Source: Balneola sp. (GTDB lineage Bacteria > Bacteroidota > Rhodothermia > Balneolales > Balneolaceae). Taken from it: a stretch of DNA of 64,000 bases. Below the pieces are notes generated by a model. That model was not told the DNA's origin. It ran no database searches and saw nothing but the letters and a program-made list of their open reading frames with translations. The translations under genes and the position numbers were made by a program. Shown piece after piece: positions 54,274 to 63,528 of the stretch (position 1 is the stretch's first letter; every line of letters starts with the position of its first letter). The DNA is taken from positions 1 to 64,000 of the forward strand of contig JANQSE010000008.1 in assembly GCA_028284195.1 (NCBI GenBank), read 5' to 3'.

Positions 54274-54567
54274 ATGCCAATTCGCACACTTGATATTGAA
54301 GAGTTGAAAAAAACCACAGGTAACAAATATGAATTATTGGTTATCATGGCAAAAAGAGCACGTCAGATCGCTGCTAACGAGAAGTTAGAACTTGACGAAA
54401 AGCTCCAATACTTCGAAGGCTTTGAAGATGAGGATGAATTCTCATTCAACGAAGAACAAGAGCAAATCTCAAAAGCATTCGAGAAACTTCCTCATGCAGT
54501 GCAACGCGCTGTTACAGAAATGGAAGAAGGAAACACATATTTCCGCCGCCCTGATTCTGAGGAATAA
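54274..54567 (+). CDS. rpoZ: DNA-directed RNA polymerase omega subunit (Rpb6-like)
   Basis: A 97-residue protein with the omega core NKYELLVIMAKRARQIAANEK at about 17-37, which packs against the beta' subunit. The tail is acidic and longer than in E. coli, as in the Bacteroidota Rpb6-like form. Five bases separate it from gmk and two from coaBC. Confidence 0.88.
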   Translation: MPIRTLDIEELKKTTGNKYELLVIMAKRARQIAANEKLELDEKLQYFEGFEDEDEFSFNEEQEQISKAFEKLPHAVQRAVTEMEEGNTYFRRPDSEE

Positions 54568-54569
54568 TT

Positions 54570-55757
54570 ATGCTCTCCGGTAAACGCATTGTTCTCGGTG
54601 TTACCGGAGGTATAGCAGCATATAAAGCTGCTTTTTTGCTTAGAGAATTTCAAAAAGCGGGTGCTGAGGTAAGAGTTACAATGACCCCCTCTGCCACCCG
54701 TTTTGTTGGTTTAGAGACCTTTGCTTCCCTTTCCCAGCACGAAGTTGCCGTTGATATCTTTCCCAAAGATACTCAGAGTACAGACTGGACCCGACATATA
54801 AACTGGGGTGAATGGGCAGATCTTTTTGTTATCGCTCCCTGTACTGCTAATACACTTTCCAAAATTGCTTCGGGCATTTCTGATAATATGCTAACAAGCA
54901 CGATACTAGCAGCTCGTTCTCCTATTCTCATCTGCCCGACTATGGATGGAGAGATGTATGAGTCTCCGTCAGTAACCGAAAACCTTAAAAAAGTTCAGGA
55001 ATTCGGTTTTTATGTACTGGAACCTGCCTCAGGGTTTTTAGCCAGTGGATTAGAAGGGAAAGGCAGGTTACCTGAGTTTGAAGATATACTTGCGAAAGCT
55101 GATGAAATAATAGGTTCTGTTGAAGGGCCACTGGCAGACAAAAAAGTTGTTGTTACTGCTGGGCCAACCCGGGAATTTATAGATCCGGTTCGGTTTATTT
55201 CAAATCCCAGTTCAGGAAAAATGGGTGTTGCTATGGCCGAAGAAGCTGCCCGGCTTGGAGCTGAAGTAAAACTAATTCATGGCCCGGTTTCTACCCCTCT
55301 ACCTGAAGACATCCATTCAACTGCCGTAGTTTCTGCTCAGGATATGTTCGAAGCAATACAATCTCATTCCGATGCCGATGTAATCATCATGGCAGCAGCG
55401 GTTTCTGATTTTACCCCTGAAGAACAACATGAACATAAAGTGAAGAAAGAATTTGGGGAAAGCAGTATCTCCCTAAAGAAAACACAAGACATTCTCGCCT
55501 GGCTGGGAGAGCATAAAAAGGATGGACAGACCCTTATCGGCTTCGCTATGGAAACTGAAAACCTCATTGAAAATGCCACAGCCAAACTTGAGAGAAAAAA
55601 TGCCGATTGGATTGTAGCCAATTCTTTAACTACAGAAGGAGCGGGCTTTGGAGTAGATACAAATCATGTTCACTTGATTGGTAAAAACTCCAATAAGGAA
55701 TTTAAAGGAACTAAGCAGGAAGTAGCTGCATCTGTTCTTGGAAATATATTTCAGTAA
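54570..55757 (+). CDS. coaBC: bifunctional phosphopantothenoylcysteine decarboxylase / phosphopantothenate-cysteine ligase
   Basis: A 395-residue fusion. The CoaC half binds FMN ([17 protein letters not shown]; catalytic His in [11 protein letters not shown]; the [19 protein letters not shown] loop) and has PTMDGEMY where many enzymes have PAMN; the Asp variant is usual in Bacteroidota. The CoaB half starts [27 protein letters not shown]. It performs steps two and three of CoA synthesis after CoaX. Confidence 0.94.
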   Translation: MLSGKRIVLGVTGGIAAYKAAFLLREFQKAGAEVRVTMTPSATRFVGLETFASLSQHEVAVDIFPKDTQSTDWTRHINWGEWADLFVIAPCTANTLSKIASGISDNMLTSTILAARSPILICPTMDGEMYESPSVTENLKKVQEFGFYVLEPASGFLASGLEGKGRLPEFEDILAKADEIIGSVEGPLADKKVVVTAGPTREFIDPVRFISNPSSGKMGVAMAEEAARLGAEVKLIHGPVSTPLPEDIHSTAVVSAQDMFEAIQSHSDADVIIMAAAVSDFTPEEQHEHKVKKEFGESSISLKKTQDILAWLGEHKKDGQTLIGFAMETENLIENATAKLERKNADWIVANSLTTEGAGFGVDTNHVHLIGKNSNKEFKGTKQEVAASVLGNIFQ

Positions 55758-55842
55758 ATCTGCAAACCTCTTCTTTCCCCTTAAAGGATAATTTTCTTAC
55801 TATTTAGTGAAACATTAAACAATATTATCAAGCACCAAAGCA

Positions 55843-57045
55843 ATGGCCAAAAACCTGTTTAACATTGATGACGCACTACTTTTCGAATCCGAGCTAAACG
55901 AAGAAGACCGTTTGATAATGGAAACCGCGCGGGGCTACGCTCAAAGTAAACTTGAGACGCGTGCACTAAAAGGAAACACGCAAGAATTTTTTGATCGGGA
56001 CATTGCAAAAGAGATGGGCGAAATGGGCTTATTAGGAGTTACCATTCCTGAAGAATATGGTGGGTCTAACGCAAGTTACACCGCCTATGGGCTGGTTGCA
56101 CGAGAAGTAGAACGAGTAGATTCAGGGTACCGGTCTTTTATGAGTGTGCAGTCTTCTCTGGTGATGTACCCTATTTCCATTTTTGGTACCGAAGAACAAA
56201 AGCAACGCTTTTTACCCAAACTTGCAACAGGAGAAATGATTGGCTGCTTCGGACTTACCGAACCCGATCATGGCTCTGATCCCGGAGGTATGGTAACAAC
56301 TGCTGTAAAAGTGGACGGTGGATGGAAGATGAATGGTGCCAAAATGTGGATCACTAATTCCCCTATCTCCGATGTTGCCGTTGTATGGGCAAAAGCAAAA
56401 GAACATAAGGATGATGAAGGGGTAATCAGAGGATTTTTGGTAGAAAAAGGGATGAAAGGGTTTACTGCTCCTCATACCAAATACAAAATGAGCCTGCGTG
56501 CTTCAGAAACCGGAGAGCTTGTTTTTGATGATGTATTTATTCCCGAAGAAAATGTATTCCCGGATATTCGTGGGCTAAAAGGGCCATTCATGTGCCTGAA
56601 CTCGGCACGTTATGGAATTGCCTGGGGAACAGTAGGTGCTGCTGAGTTCTGCTACCAACGTGCGCGACAGTATGTACTGGACAGAAAGCAATTTGGGAAA
56701 CCCCTTGCTGCCAACCAGTTGATACAGACAAAACTTGCCAACATGCTTACCGACATCACATCGATGCAGATGCTGGTATTACGTTTAGGCAAATTAAAAG
56801 ACCAAGGCAAAGACCATCCTTCTATGACTTCTCTTGCTAAGCGTAACAATTGTGGAAAGGCTTTGGAGATTGCCCGCATTTCCCGTGATATGCACGGAGG
56901 AAACGGAATTGTAGGTGACTACAGAGTTATTCATCATGTTATGAACCTGGAATCCGTAAACACCTATGAAGGCACCTACGATATTCATGGACTGATTCTT
57001 GGAAGAGAGATTACCGGTATCCAGGCATTTACACCGAAGGGGTAG
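55843..57045 (+). CDS. gcdH: acyl-CoA dehydrogenase, probably glutaryl-CoA dehydrogenase
   Basis: A 400-residue FAD enzyme. Features specific to glutaryl-CoA dehydrogenase are [18 protein letters not shown] (binding the distal carboxylate) and the catalytic Glu376 in [24 protein letters not shown]. The reaction is oxidation and decarboxylation of glutaryl-CoA to crotonyl-CoA in lysine and tryptophan breakdown, with electrons going to ETF. No other genes of that path are adjacent. Confidence 0.88.
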   Translation: MAKNLFNIDDALLFESELNEEDRLIMETARGYAQSKLETRALKGNTQEFFDRDIAKEMGEMGLLGVTIPEEYGGSNASYTAYGLVAREVERVDSGYRSFMSVQSSLVMYPISIFGTEEQKQRFLPKLATGEMIGCFGLTEPDHGSDPGGMVTTAVKVDGGWKMNGAKMWITNSPISDVAVVWAKAKEHKDDEGVIRGFLVEKGMKGFTAPHTKYKMSLRASETGELVFDDVFIPEENVFPDIRGLKGPFMCLNSARYGIAWGTVGAAEFCYQRARQYVLDRKQFGKPLAANQLIQTKLANMLTDITSMQMLVLRLGKLKDQGKDHPSMTSLAKRNNCGKALEIARISRDMHGGNGIVGDYRVIHHVMNLESVNTYEGTYDIHGLILGREITGIQAFTPKG

Positions 57046-57046
57046 A

Positions 57047-57364
57047 ATGATTGCCCGAATCTGGCATGGCTGGACTACTCCTGAAGATGCAGATGCCTAT
57101 TATCAGGTGTTAACTTTAAAAGTTATTCCAGGCATTGAAGCCAAAAGCATCAAAGGTTATCGCAAGATGGAGGTGCTCAGAAGAGAACTTTCTGATGAAA
57201 CCGAGTTCACCGTCATTATGTACTTTGATGCATTAGAAAATATAACTGCATTTACCGGAGAAGATTCTGAAGTTGCCCATGTACCTGAAATTGCACAAAA
57301 GGTGTTAAAGCGCTGGGATAAACGAGCCCTTCATTATGAAGTAATCGATAGTTTTAGTTATTAG
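57047..57364 (+). CDS. antibiotic biosynthesis monooxygenase-like (ABM/dimeric alpha-beta barrel) protein
   Basis: The ATG at 57047, one base after the dehydrogenase stop, gives 105 residues: MIARIWHGWTTPEDADAYYQV. The ferredoxin-like pattern (two strand-helix units, VIMYFDALENITAF then VPEIAQKVLKRWDKRALHYEV) fits the ABM/dimeric barrel superfamily. Activity unknown. Confidence 0.72.
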   Translation: MIARIWHGWTTPEDADAYYQVLTLKVIPGIEAKSIKGYRKMEVLRRELSDETEFTVIMYFDALENITAFTGEDSEVAHVPEIAQKVLKRWDKRALHYEVIDSFSY

Positions 57365-57374
57365 GCTTATTGAC

Positions 57375-57467
57375 GTCATCCTGAGGATACTTCCTGCCAA
57401 AGGCATCCCTTTGGGAGAAGGATCTTATCGAAACTCTCAAAGATTCTTCGCTTTCGCTCAGAATGAC
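57375..57467. repeat. dispersed hairpin repeat, copy E
   Basis: Starts GTCATCCTGAGGATACTTCC, runs through GGGAGAAGGATCTT and AAGATTCTTCGC, and ends CGCTCAGAATGAC. Same family as copies A to D. It lies between the ABM-like gene and the UDG-family gene. Confidence 0.85.
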
Positions 57468-57487
57468 TTTTTTAGTTACATTCTCCA

Positions 57488-58057
57488 ATGCAAAAACTTA
57501 TCCAGGAAATACGAAACTGTACCGTTTGTACCCAGCATCTTCCACTTGGCCCACGACCTGTTGTGGCGGCTTCTCCAACCAGTAAGATTGTGATTATTGG
57601 CCAGGCTCCGGGAACGGCTGTACACGCATCCGGAATACCCTGGGATGATCCAAGTGGCCGCCGACTCCGTGAATGGATGGGAATAAGCGATGAGATGTTT
57701 TATGACGAAAAGAAAATCGCCATAATCCCTATGGGCTTTTGCTATCCGGGAAAAGGAAAATCCGGTGATCTTCCTCCCCGTCCTGAATGTGCTCCCCTTT
57801 GGCACAAACCGTTATTGTATTCTATCGAAAAGGTTACGCTCACTTTACTCATTGGGCAATATGCTCAAACTTACTATTTGGGAAATGCCATGAAAAAAAC
57901 ACTCACCGAAACAGTAAAGAACTACAAAGAATACCTGCCGGAATTTCTTCCTCTTCCCCATCCATCCCCCCGCAATAATATTTGGTTAAAAAAAAACGAA
58001 TGGTTCGAAGCGGATGTGATTCCAAAACTACAGCAGGTTATTGCTTCGGCAATTTAA
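57488..58057 (+). CDS. uracil-DNA glycosylase family protein
   Basis: A 189-residue UDG-superfamily protein. CTVCTQHLPLGPRPV near the N-terminus carries a Cys pair, GQAPGTAVHASGIPWDDPSGRRLREWMG (split here: GQAPG with the following HxSGxPW block) is the motif A region, and LPLPHPSPRNN is the motif B region. It most resembles family 4/5-like members or the short UDG-like proteins common in Bacteroidota; the substrate preference cannot be read from this. It probably acts in base excision repair. Confidence 0.82.
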   Translation: MQKLIQEIRNCTVCTQHLPLGPRPVVAASPTSKIVIIGQAPGTAVHASGIPWDDPSGRRLREWMGISDEMFYDEKKIAIIPMGFCYPGKGKSGDLPPRPECAPLWHKPLLYSIEKVTLTLLIGQYAQTYYLGNAMKKTLTETVKNYKEYLPEFLPLPHPSPRNNIWLKKNEWFEADVIPKLQQVIASAI

Positions 58058-58351
58058 TTTACAGAAGAAAATAATTTCCCAATAAAAACATAACCGCACC
58101 ATCGGAAGGCGTACATCTATTTTTTGCACTAAACTAGCTACCATTGGTACTAACAGAATAAAAACTATGGATCTGATAAAAAGTCCCGAGAACAAGTTAC
58201 TGAACTAATTACATCTCAAAATCTTGATGAAGTTTGCCTAAGATTTAAACATCCTTTGTTTGGGTTTATGACCCCGGCGTGAGTGGGTTCATTTTAATAT
58301 AGTACATGTTGAACGCCACTCACTACAAATCAAAGAAATTGAAAATTTGCT
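58058..58351. other. intergenic region without a recognised gene; small hairpin at 58279-58323
   Basis: Nearly 300 bp between the UDG-family gene and the end of the convergent S9 peptidase gene. The only structure noted is GTGAGTGGGTTCA (58279-58291) complementary to TGAACGCCACTCAC (58310-58323) with one bulge, and no T-run. No tRNA or small RNA signature was recognised. Confidence 0.4.
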
Positions 58352-60670
58352 TTAGTCTTCGTCAGGTAAGTTTATTTCAATATTATTCCGGTAATCTCCC
58401 AAAAGGTGTTCAGCAAAATAGTACCACATCATTTTTTCATAATAGCTACGCTTTGATCCACGATATCCATGCCGTGTTCCGGGAAAGATCATTAAATCAA
58501 AACGCTTGCCTGCCCTCTGAAGCTCTTCAACAACCCGCAGGGTATTTGTTGGATGCACATTGTTATCAATATTACCATGGGTGAGCAATAAATGCCCTTT
58601 CAGATTTCGCGCTAATGATTGATTGGTCTTGATCTTTGCGTTCCAGGATGTTTCAACAAACTCATTACCATCCTTATCCTTCTTCTTTTTATCAATTCTT
58701 GTAACCCCGTTATGGGTTTCGCTCCACCATTTGTTATAGATATTGTTATCGTGGTTACCAGCTGATGAGGCTGCCACATCATAAAAATCAGGATAGGTTA
58801 ACAATGCAGCAGTGCTCATAAAGCCCCCACCAGAATGCCCAAAAATTCCAACCTTGTCAATATCGATCCATGAATGGCGTTCGGCCAACTGTTCCAAAGA
58901 ACGTTTGTCATCAGCCAGAGCATAATCTCTCAGATTTTCATACCCATAAACGTGATAGTATTTATGCCGTTTCGGGCTTCCCCCTCTGTGACCCATACTA
59001 ACTACTACAAACCCCAGTTGAGCAAGTGCAATATTATATCCTGCTGTTATCGAGAAATTATCATTAAATGATTCTGTAAATGGTCCTGGATATACATAAG
59101 AAATGATTGGGTATTTTTTAGTGGAGTCGAAATCAAAGGGTTTGTACATAATTCCGTAAAGATCTGTAATTCCATCATCGGCTTTAACTTTAAACCGTTC
59201 CGGTTTTTTCCAGCCCGCATGTTTAAGCAAACTTATATCGGCTTCCTCCAATTCCAGCAGTACGTTTCCATTATTGTCCCTTAATACAGATTTAGGTACC
59301 AATTCTGGTGAAGAGTAATTATTAACTATATATTTATTTGACTCGGGCATGCTAATAGAATGGTTTGCATTTTCCGGGGTAAGCTTCCTGAAACCCGACC
59401 CATCAAAGTTAGCCTTGTAGATAATAGAGTAATAAGGATCGGTGTCTTCTTCCCGCCCGAATCCTTCAAAATATACCGTTCTGCCGGTAGTATCTATTTT
59501 CTGAATTCTACCTGTTACAAAAAGCCCGCCATTCGTGATCTTATTCTTTTGCTCGCCGGTATTACCATCATATAAATACAACTGCCCCCAGCCTGATCGT
59601 TCAGACCAAAACAATAGCTCATCACCTTCATTTATAATGGAAAGCTGTTGGTAAGACCAATTGAAATACGGGTGATTTGTTTCTGTAAATAACTCTTTAA
59701 ACTCACCAGTTTCAGTGTCAATATAACCCACATCAAGAGTATCACTGGTTCTGTTCATTCTCGTCATGTATAATTTTTTGGAGGTTTCTCCGGGTAAAAA
59801 TGTTGATACTGTTTGATCTTTATATTTATCAATATCTGCCTCTACTTTAGCCTCAGTTTCTATATCGAAAATTTCTATACGCGATTGAGGAACTTCTTTT
59901 TCTCCAGGCATTGCATATTTATAGACTTCAAGTTCGGGGCGTGGATTTTCCAATGTATTAATTACAAAAAACTCGCCAACCTTTCTTTGATCTGATTTAA
60001 CCACGTATAATTTTTTCTCATCCTCAAACCATCTTGCACGCGATCTTAATCTCTTATCAGAAGTAGTATCACCATGATCTGCCTGATAACTAAACCAACG
60101 CTCTCCATTATCTGTTAACTGGATTTCTGTGGAGTCTTCATCATCAGCCTTCATAATGAAAAGATCATGATTTTTGGCAAAAGCGATGTAAGTACTATCT
60201 GGTGAATAGGTAGCCCAATCTAATCGTTTATCGGCTTTCTCTGTTGAATCTCCCCTAACCATTTCCCTGGTGTTAATGTTATATGTGTAATCGGTACTAT
60301 CAACCATAAAAGAAAGAGTAACATTATCATCTTCAAGCTCAAGATCCTTTAACTCAAGATCTCTGAAATTAACAGGGCCTCTCGTTAACTCACCCAGTTT
60401 TGCTGCAAACTCCTTATTATCAAAAAGCAGGTTTTTCGATTTCCTGGCTGGATCAACTACATAAAAATTCTTACCTGATGTAGTAGTGTAGCTGTACCAG
60501 AATTTATCACTTTCATGAAACCAGTTAGGATTTACCCTGGTACTCTTTAACATTTTGTTGAGGTTAGCAGAACTGAACTTTTCTGCTGCTTTGAAGTTGG
60601 CCTTTTTTTGAGCCTGGACCCCTGCTAAACCAATAAGTAATAATAAAAAGAGTGAAACTAGTTTCTTCAT
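58352..60670 (-). CDS. S9 family prolyl oligopeptidase / DPP-IV-type peptidase, secreted
   Basis: A 772-residue protein with a signal peptide (LFLLLLIGLAGVQA), an N-terminal beta-propeller domain (about 60-480) and a C-terminal alpha/beta-hydrolase. The catalytic triad is S613 in GHSGGG, D702 in NIDNNVHP and H734 in TRHGY. The YENLRDYALADDKRSLEQLA segment is typical of the S9B/C dipeptidyl peptidases. It probably cleaves proline-containing dipeptides in the periplasm. Divergent from the next hydrolase gene across 220 bp with no clear motif. Confidence 0.92.
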   Translation of the reverse strand: MKKLVSLFLLLLIGLAGVQAQKKANFKAAEKFSSANLNKMLKSTRVNPNWFHESDKFWYSYTTTSGKNFYVVDPARKSKNLLFDNKEFAAKLGELTRGPVNFRDLELKDLELEDDNVTLSFMVDSTDYTYNINTREMVRGDSTEKADKRLDWATYSPDSTYIAFAKNHDLFIMKADDEDSTEIQLTDNGERWFSYQADHGDTTSDKRLRSRARWFEDEKKLYVVKSDQRKVGEFFVINTLENPRPELEVYKYAMPGEKEVPQSRIEIFDIETEAKVEADIDKYKDQTVSTFLPGETSKKLYMTRMNRTSDTLDVGYIDTETGEFKELFTETNHPYFNWSYQQLSIINEGDELLFWSERSGWGQLYLYDGNTGEQKNKITNGGLFVTGRIQKIDTTGRTVYFEGFGREEDTDPYYSIIYKANFDGSGFRKLTPENANHSISMPESNKYIVNNYSSPELVPKSVLRDNNGNVLLELEEADISLLKHAGWKKPERFKVKADDGITDLYGIMYKPFDFDSTKKYPIISYVYPGPFTESFNDNFSITAGYNIALAQLGFVVVSMGHRGGSPKRHKYYHVYGYENLRDYALADDKRSLEQLAERHSWIDIDKVGIFGHSGGGFMSTAALLTYPDFYDVAASSAGNHDNNIYNKWWSETHNGVTRIDKKKKDKDGNEFVETSWNAKIKTNQSLARNLKGHLLLTHGNIDNNVHPTNTLRVVEELQRAGKRFDLMIFPGTRHGYRGSKRSYYEKMMWYYFAEHLLGDYRNNIEINLPDED

Positions 60671-60890
60671 TTTCCTATATGTTCGTAAAATTTGATATGC
60701 TTTAAAACAAAATAAAGTACATAAAAAAAATCCATTTCTTTGTTTACGTGCTTTAGTATTAGCTACGTTTTACAACTTTTGTAATGTAATGCTTAGATTG
60801 TCTTTGGGTCAAAAAACAGAATTTTCCAAATTTTAAATTTAAATTTTAAGCTTTATCCTACTCTTGTACATTGATTTATAAAAAAACCAG

Positions 60891-61835
60891 ATGAGATTTT
60901 TTTTACTGCTTATAGCAGTCGGTCTATCGGGATCAGCACAAATAGTATCGCAAAACCTTTTGCGTACTAATGTTACTTTTGAAAGTGGACAAAATACCCT
61001 GCATGGAGAGTTGTTGCTCCCCCAAAATACCGACAGCGTTCCTATGATTATTTTTTTGGTTGGATCTGGAGGGAATTCTTCTCATCGCACGATTTATAAA
61101 GAGTTTGTTGAACAGAACCTGGAGGCCCTTTTTTTAGATGAAGGCTATGGCGTTCTTTATTTTGATAAGCGCGGCGTGGGCGACTCGGAAGGCAAATGGC
61201 AGCGTTCCAGCATTTACGACAGAGCTGATGATGCAAAAGCAGCCATAGATTATCTGAAAAGCTTACCCAATGTAAATCCTCAGCGAATTGGTGTTTTTGG
61301 GCATAGCCAGGGAGGCTGGGTAGCGCAGGTTGTAGGCAGCTTATATGCAAACGATGTAAAGGTAATAGCCTCTATCGCGGGGCCTGTATACAATGCCAAA
61401 CTACATCTCACTAACATTTACACCAGCGAATATATTTGTTCAGGAGAAACACAAGAAGCAGCATTTGAAAAAGCCGCTAAGAAAGCGCAATCTGATATCA
61501 ACTGGGTTTCAGTTTTCCCTTTAAAAAAAGCATGGAGACAACTTAAAGAAATTTCTGACTTTGACCCTGCTGATGACCTGAAAAGAATCACTGATCCCGC
61601 TTTATTTGTATTTGCAGATAATGACCATACGGTGTACCCAGGATGGGCATTAACCAGTTTAAATGAAACTTTTACAGAGGGAATTCCTGATAACTTTACT
61701 CTTTCCGTAATCCCGGGAGCAAATCATGATCTAAAAGACATTGGAATGTGTTCATCAAAGTCAGAAGTAGATCAGGCATTATTTTCAGAGTATTTTCAAA
61801 CTACTTTCAAAGAATGGGTAATAAGGAATTTATAA
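60891..61835 (+). CDS. alpha/beta hydrolase, exported
   Basis: A 314-residue protein with a likely signal peptide (residues 1-18). The hydrolase fold shows FLVGSGG (oxyanion region), YFDKRGVGDSEG, the nucleophile S139 in FGHSQGGW, an acid in FADNDHTVYPG and a His in PGANHDLKD. Family members include peptidase- and esterase-like enzymes; the substrate is unknown. It shares no operon with the divergent S9 peptidase. Confidence 0.82.
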   Translation: MRFFLLLIAVGLSGSAQIVSQNLLRTNVTFESGQNTLHGELLLPQNTDSVPMIIFLVGSGGNSSHRTIYKEFVEQNLEALFLDEGYGVLYFDKRGVGDSEGKWQRSSIYDRADDAKAAIDYLKSLPNVNPQRIGVFGHSQGGWVAQVVGSLYANDVKVIASIAGPVYNAKLHLTNIYTSEYICSGETQEAAFEKAAKKAQSDINWVSVFPLKKAWRQLKEISDFDPADDLKRITDPALFVFADNDHTVYPGWALTSLNETFTEGIPDNFTLSVIPGANHDLKDIGMCSSKSEVDQALFSEYFQTTFKEWVIRNL

Positions 61836-61957
61836 AACTTAAAAAGACTTTGGTTACCAAATTGTAACCTTCCACTCACTCAAAATCCTGTTTCGCTAAT
61901 CTTAATAATCTATTACTTCTTCTGCCGCTATATTTTCCATAATTAACGGAAGGAATT

Positions 61958-62476
61958 ATGAATGGTCTGGAAGTTATCGAAGAAAAAAAACAGCACTTCG
62001 ATAAAATTAGGGATTTACTGATTCATGTATTTGACCAAAAAGATGAAGCAGATCTGGTTGAAAGAATAAGGTCAAGCGAATATTATATTCCTGAGCTTTC
62101 AATGGCGGCATTTTTAAAAAATGAATTGGTTGGCCATATTATTTTTTCAAGAATAAGTATTCAATCATCCAGGAAAGAGAGTATTTCTCTCGCCTTGGCC
62201 CCGTTAACAGTTGCAAAAAAGCATCAACGAAAAGGTATCGGTTCAACATTGATACTTAAAGGAATGGAAAGAGCTTCTAATTTGGGATATCAATCAGTAA
62301 TCCTGCTCGGACATGCAGAATATTATCCTCGTTTTGGGTTTGAGCCAACCTCTACCTGGAATATAAAACCACCTTTTTATGTTCCTAAAGAAAATTTTAT
62401 GGGAATTGAACTGGTGCCTGATGGATTAGTAAAATCTCCCGGCATTGTTCGCTATCCTGATATCTGGCAGCTTTAA
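61958..62476 (+). CDS. GNAT family N-acetyltransferase
   Basis: A 172-residue single GNAT domain. The acetyl-CoA pyrophosphate motif is KKHQRKGIGSTLI and the next conserved block is GHAEYYPRFGF, typical of the YhbS-like subfamily. Substrate unknown. The nitrilase gene begins 28 bp after its stop. Confidence 0.85.
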   Translation: MNGLEVIEEKKQHFDKIRDLLIHVFDQKDEADLVERIRSSEYYIPELSMAAFLKNELVGHIIFSRISIQSSRKESISLALAPLTVAKKHQRKGIGSTLILKGMERASNLGYQSVILLGHAEYYPRFGFEPTSTWNIKPPFYVPKENFMGIELVPDGLVKSPGIVRYPDIWQL

Positions 62477-62504
62477 ATTTCCACATGTTTTCATACATTG
62501 TGGG

Positions 62505-63404
62505 ATGAAGAACTCAACAATATGCATAGTACAAGCTACACCTGTTTTATTTGATATTGAGCAAACCATCCAAAAAGTTGAGGAGTGGATTAATAAAGCT
62601 TCAAGGTATAAACCTGATCTTTTTGTGTTTCCCGAGGCTTTTATTCCAGGTTACCCCAGAGGGTTAACATTTGGTACCAAAGTCGGGGATCGCAGCGATG
62701 AAGGAAGAGAAGTTTGGCTTAAGCTTTGGGAAAATTCGATTTCGGTACCGGGAACATATACAGAACAACTTGGCCAAATCGCAAAAACGGCTAATTCCTG
62801 GTTAGTTATTGGGGTAATAGAAAGAGGCGGTTCAGGTTCTTTATATTGCACTTTACTTTATTTTGATAGCGAAGGCAACCTGGCGGGAAAGCACCGTAAG
62901 CTAAAACCTACAGCTGCAGAACGTATCATCTGGGCGGAGGGCAACGGTGACGATCTGGAAGTTTATTCTACTAGCTTTGGTAACATTGGAGGCCTTATAT
63001 GCTGGGAAAATTACATGCCATTGGCCCGGACTTATCTGTACAAAAAGGGAATTCAAATCTACCTGGCACCAACAGCAGATCAAAGAGAGGGGTGGCAGCA
63101 TTCTTTAAAACATATTGCCTTGGAAGGCCGCTGTTTTGTAATTGGATGTAATCAATATGTTGAAAGAAAGAACTATCCGGAATTGGCGGGTGAAGATTAT
63201 TCCAAATTTCCTGAAGTAATGTGCAAAGGTGGAAGTGTAGTTATTGATCCATTAGGAAATACTATCGCAGGCCCGCTTTGGGACAAGCAGGGAATACTAA
63301 CGGTTGAATTGAATATGAGCTTAATCGCAAAATCACGACTCGATTTTGATCCCGTTGGGCATTATGCCAGAGATGATGTGTTCGAATTGAAGAAGTTGCG
63401 ATAA
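62505..63404 (+). CDS. nitrilase / carbon-nitrogen hydrolase
   Basis: A 299-residue enzyme beginning at the ATG at 62505, since the earlier frame from 62445 overlaps the GNAT gene. The Glu-Lys-Cys triad is E44 (FVFPEAFIPGYPRG), K132 (KHRKLKPTAAERIIW) and C166 (LICWENYMP). These surroundings fit branch 1 nitrilases, which hydrolyse nitriles to acids and ammonia, and the preference for aliphatic or aryl substrates is not visible. Confidence 0.9.
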   Translation: MKNSTICIVQATPVLFDIEQTIQKVEEWINKASRYKPDLFVFPEAFIPGYPRGLTFGTKVGDRSDEGREVWLKLWENSISVPGTYTEQLGQIAKTANSWLVIGVIERGGSGSLYCTLLYFDSEGNLAGKHRKLKPTAAERIIWAEGNGDDLEVYSTSFGNIGGLICWENYMPLARTYLYKKGIQIYLAPTADQREGWQHSLKHIALEGRCFVIGCNQYVERKNYPELAGEDYSKFPEVMCKGGSVVIDPLGNTIAGPLWDKQGILTVELNMSLIAKSRLDFDPVGHYARDDVFELKKLR

Positions 63405-63528
63405 GTATTAGCAAAACTTCACCTGGGTGGTTTTTATTTATTGCAAAGTTTAACTCAATTGCGGAGGTAAACTCTAAGAAGTTAGATATTGGAGTTCCCT
63501 CCTTTACAAAGAAGCCTTAAATTCCTGC

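Noticed and set aside
58058-58351. Possible small RNA or short peptide
   Set aside because: Only a 12-codon ATG frame and one imperfect hairpin were found, with no terminator or conserved motif.
63405-63528. Terminator upstream of hisF
   Set aside because: The CACCTGGGTGG palindrome before a T-rich stretch would need a two-base loop, so it is not a credible intrinsic terminator.
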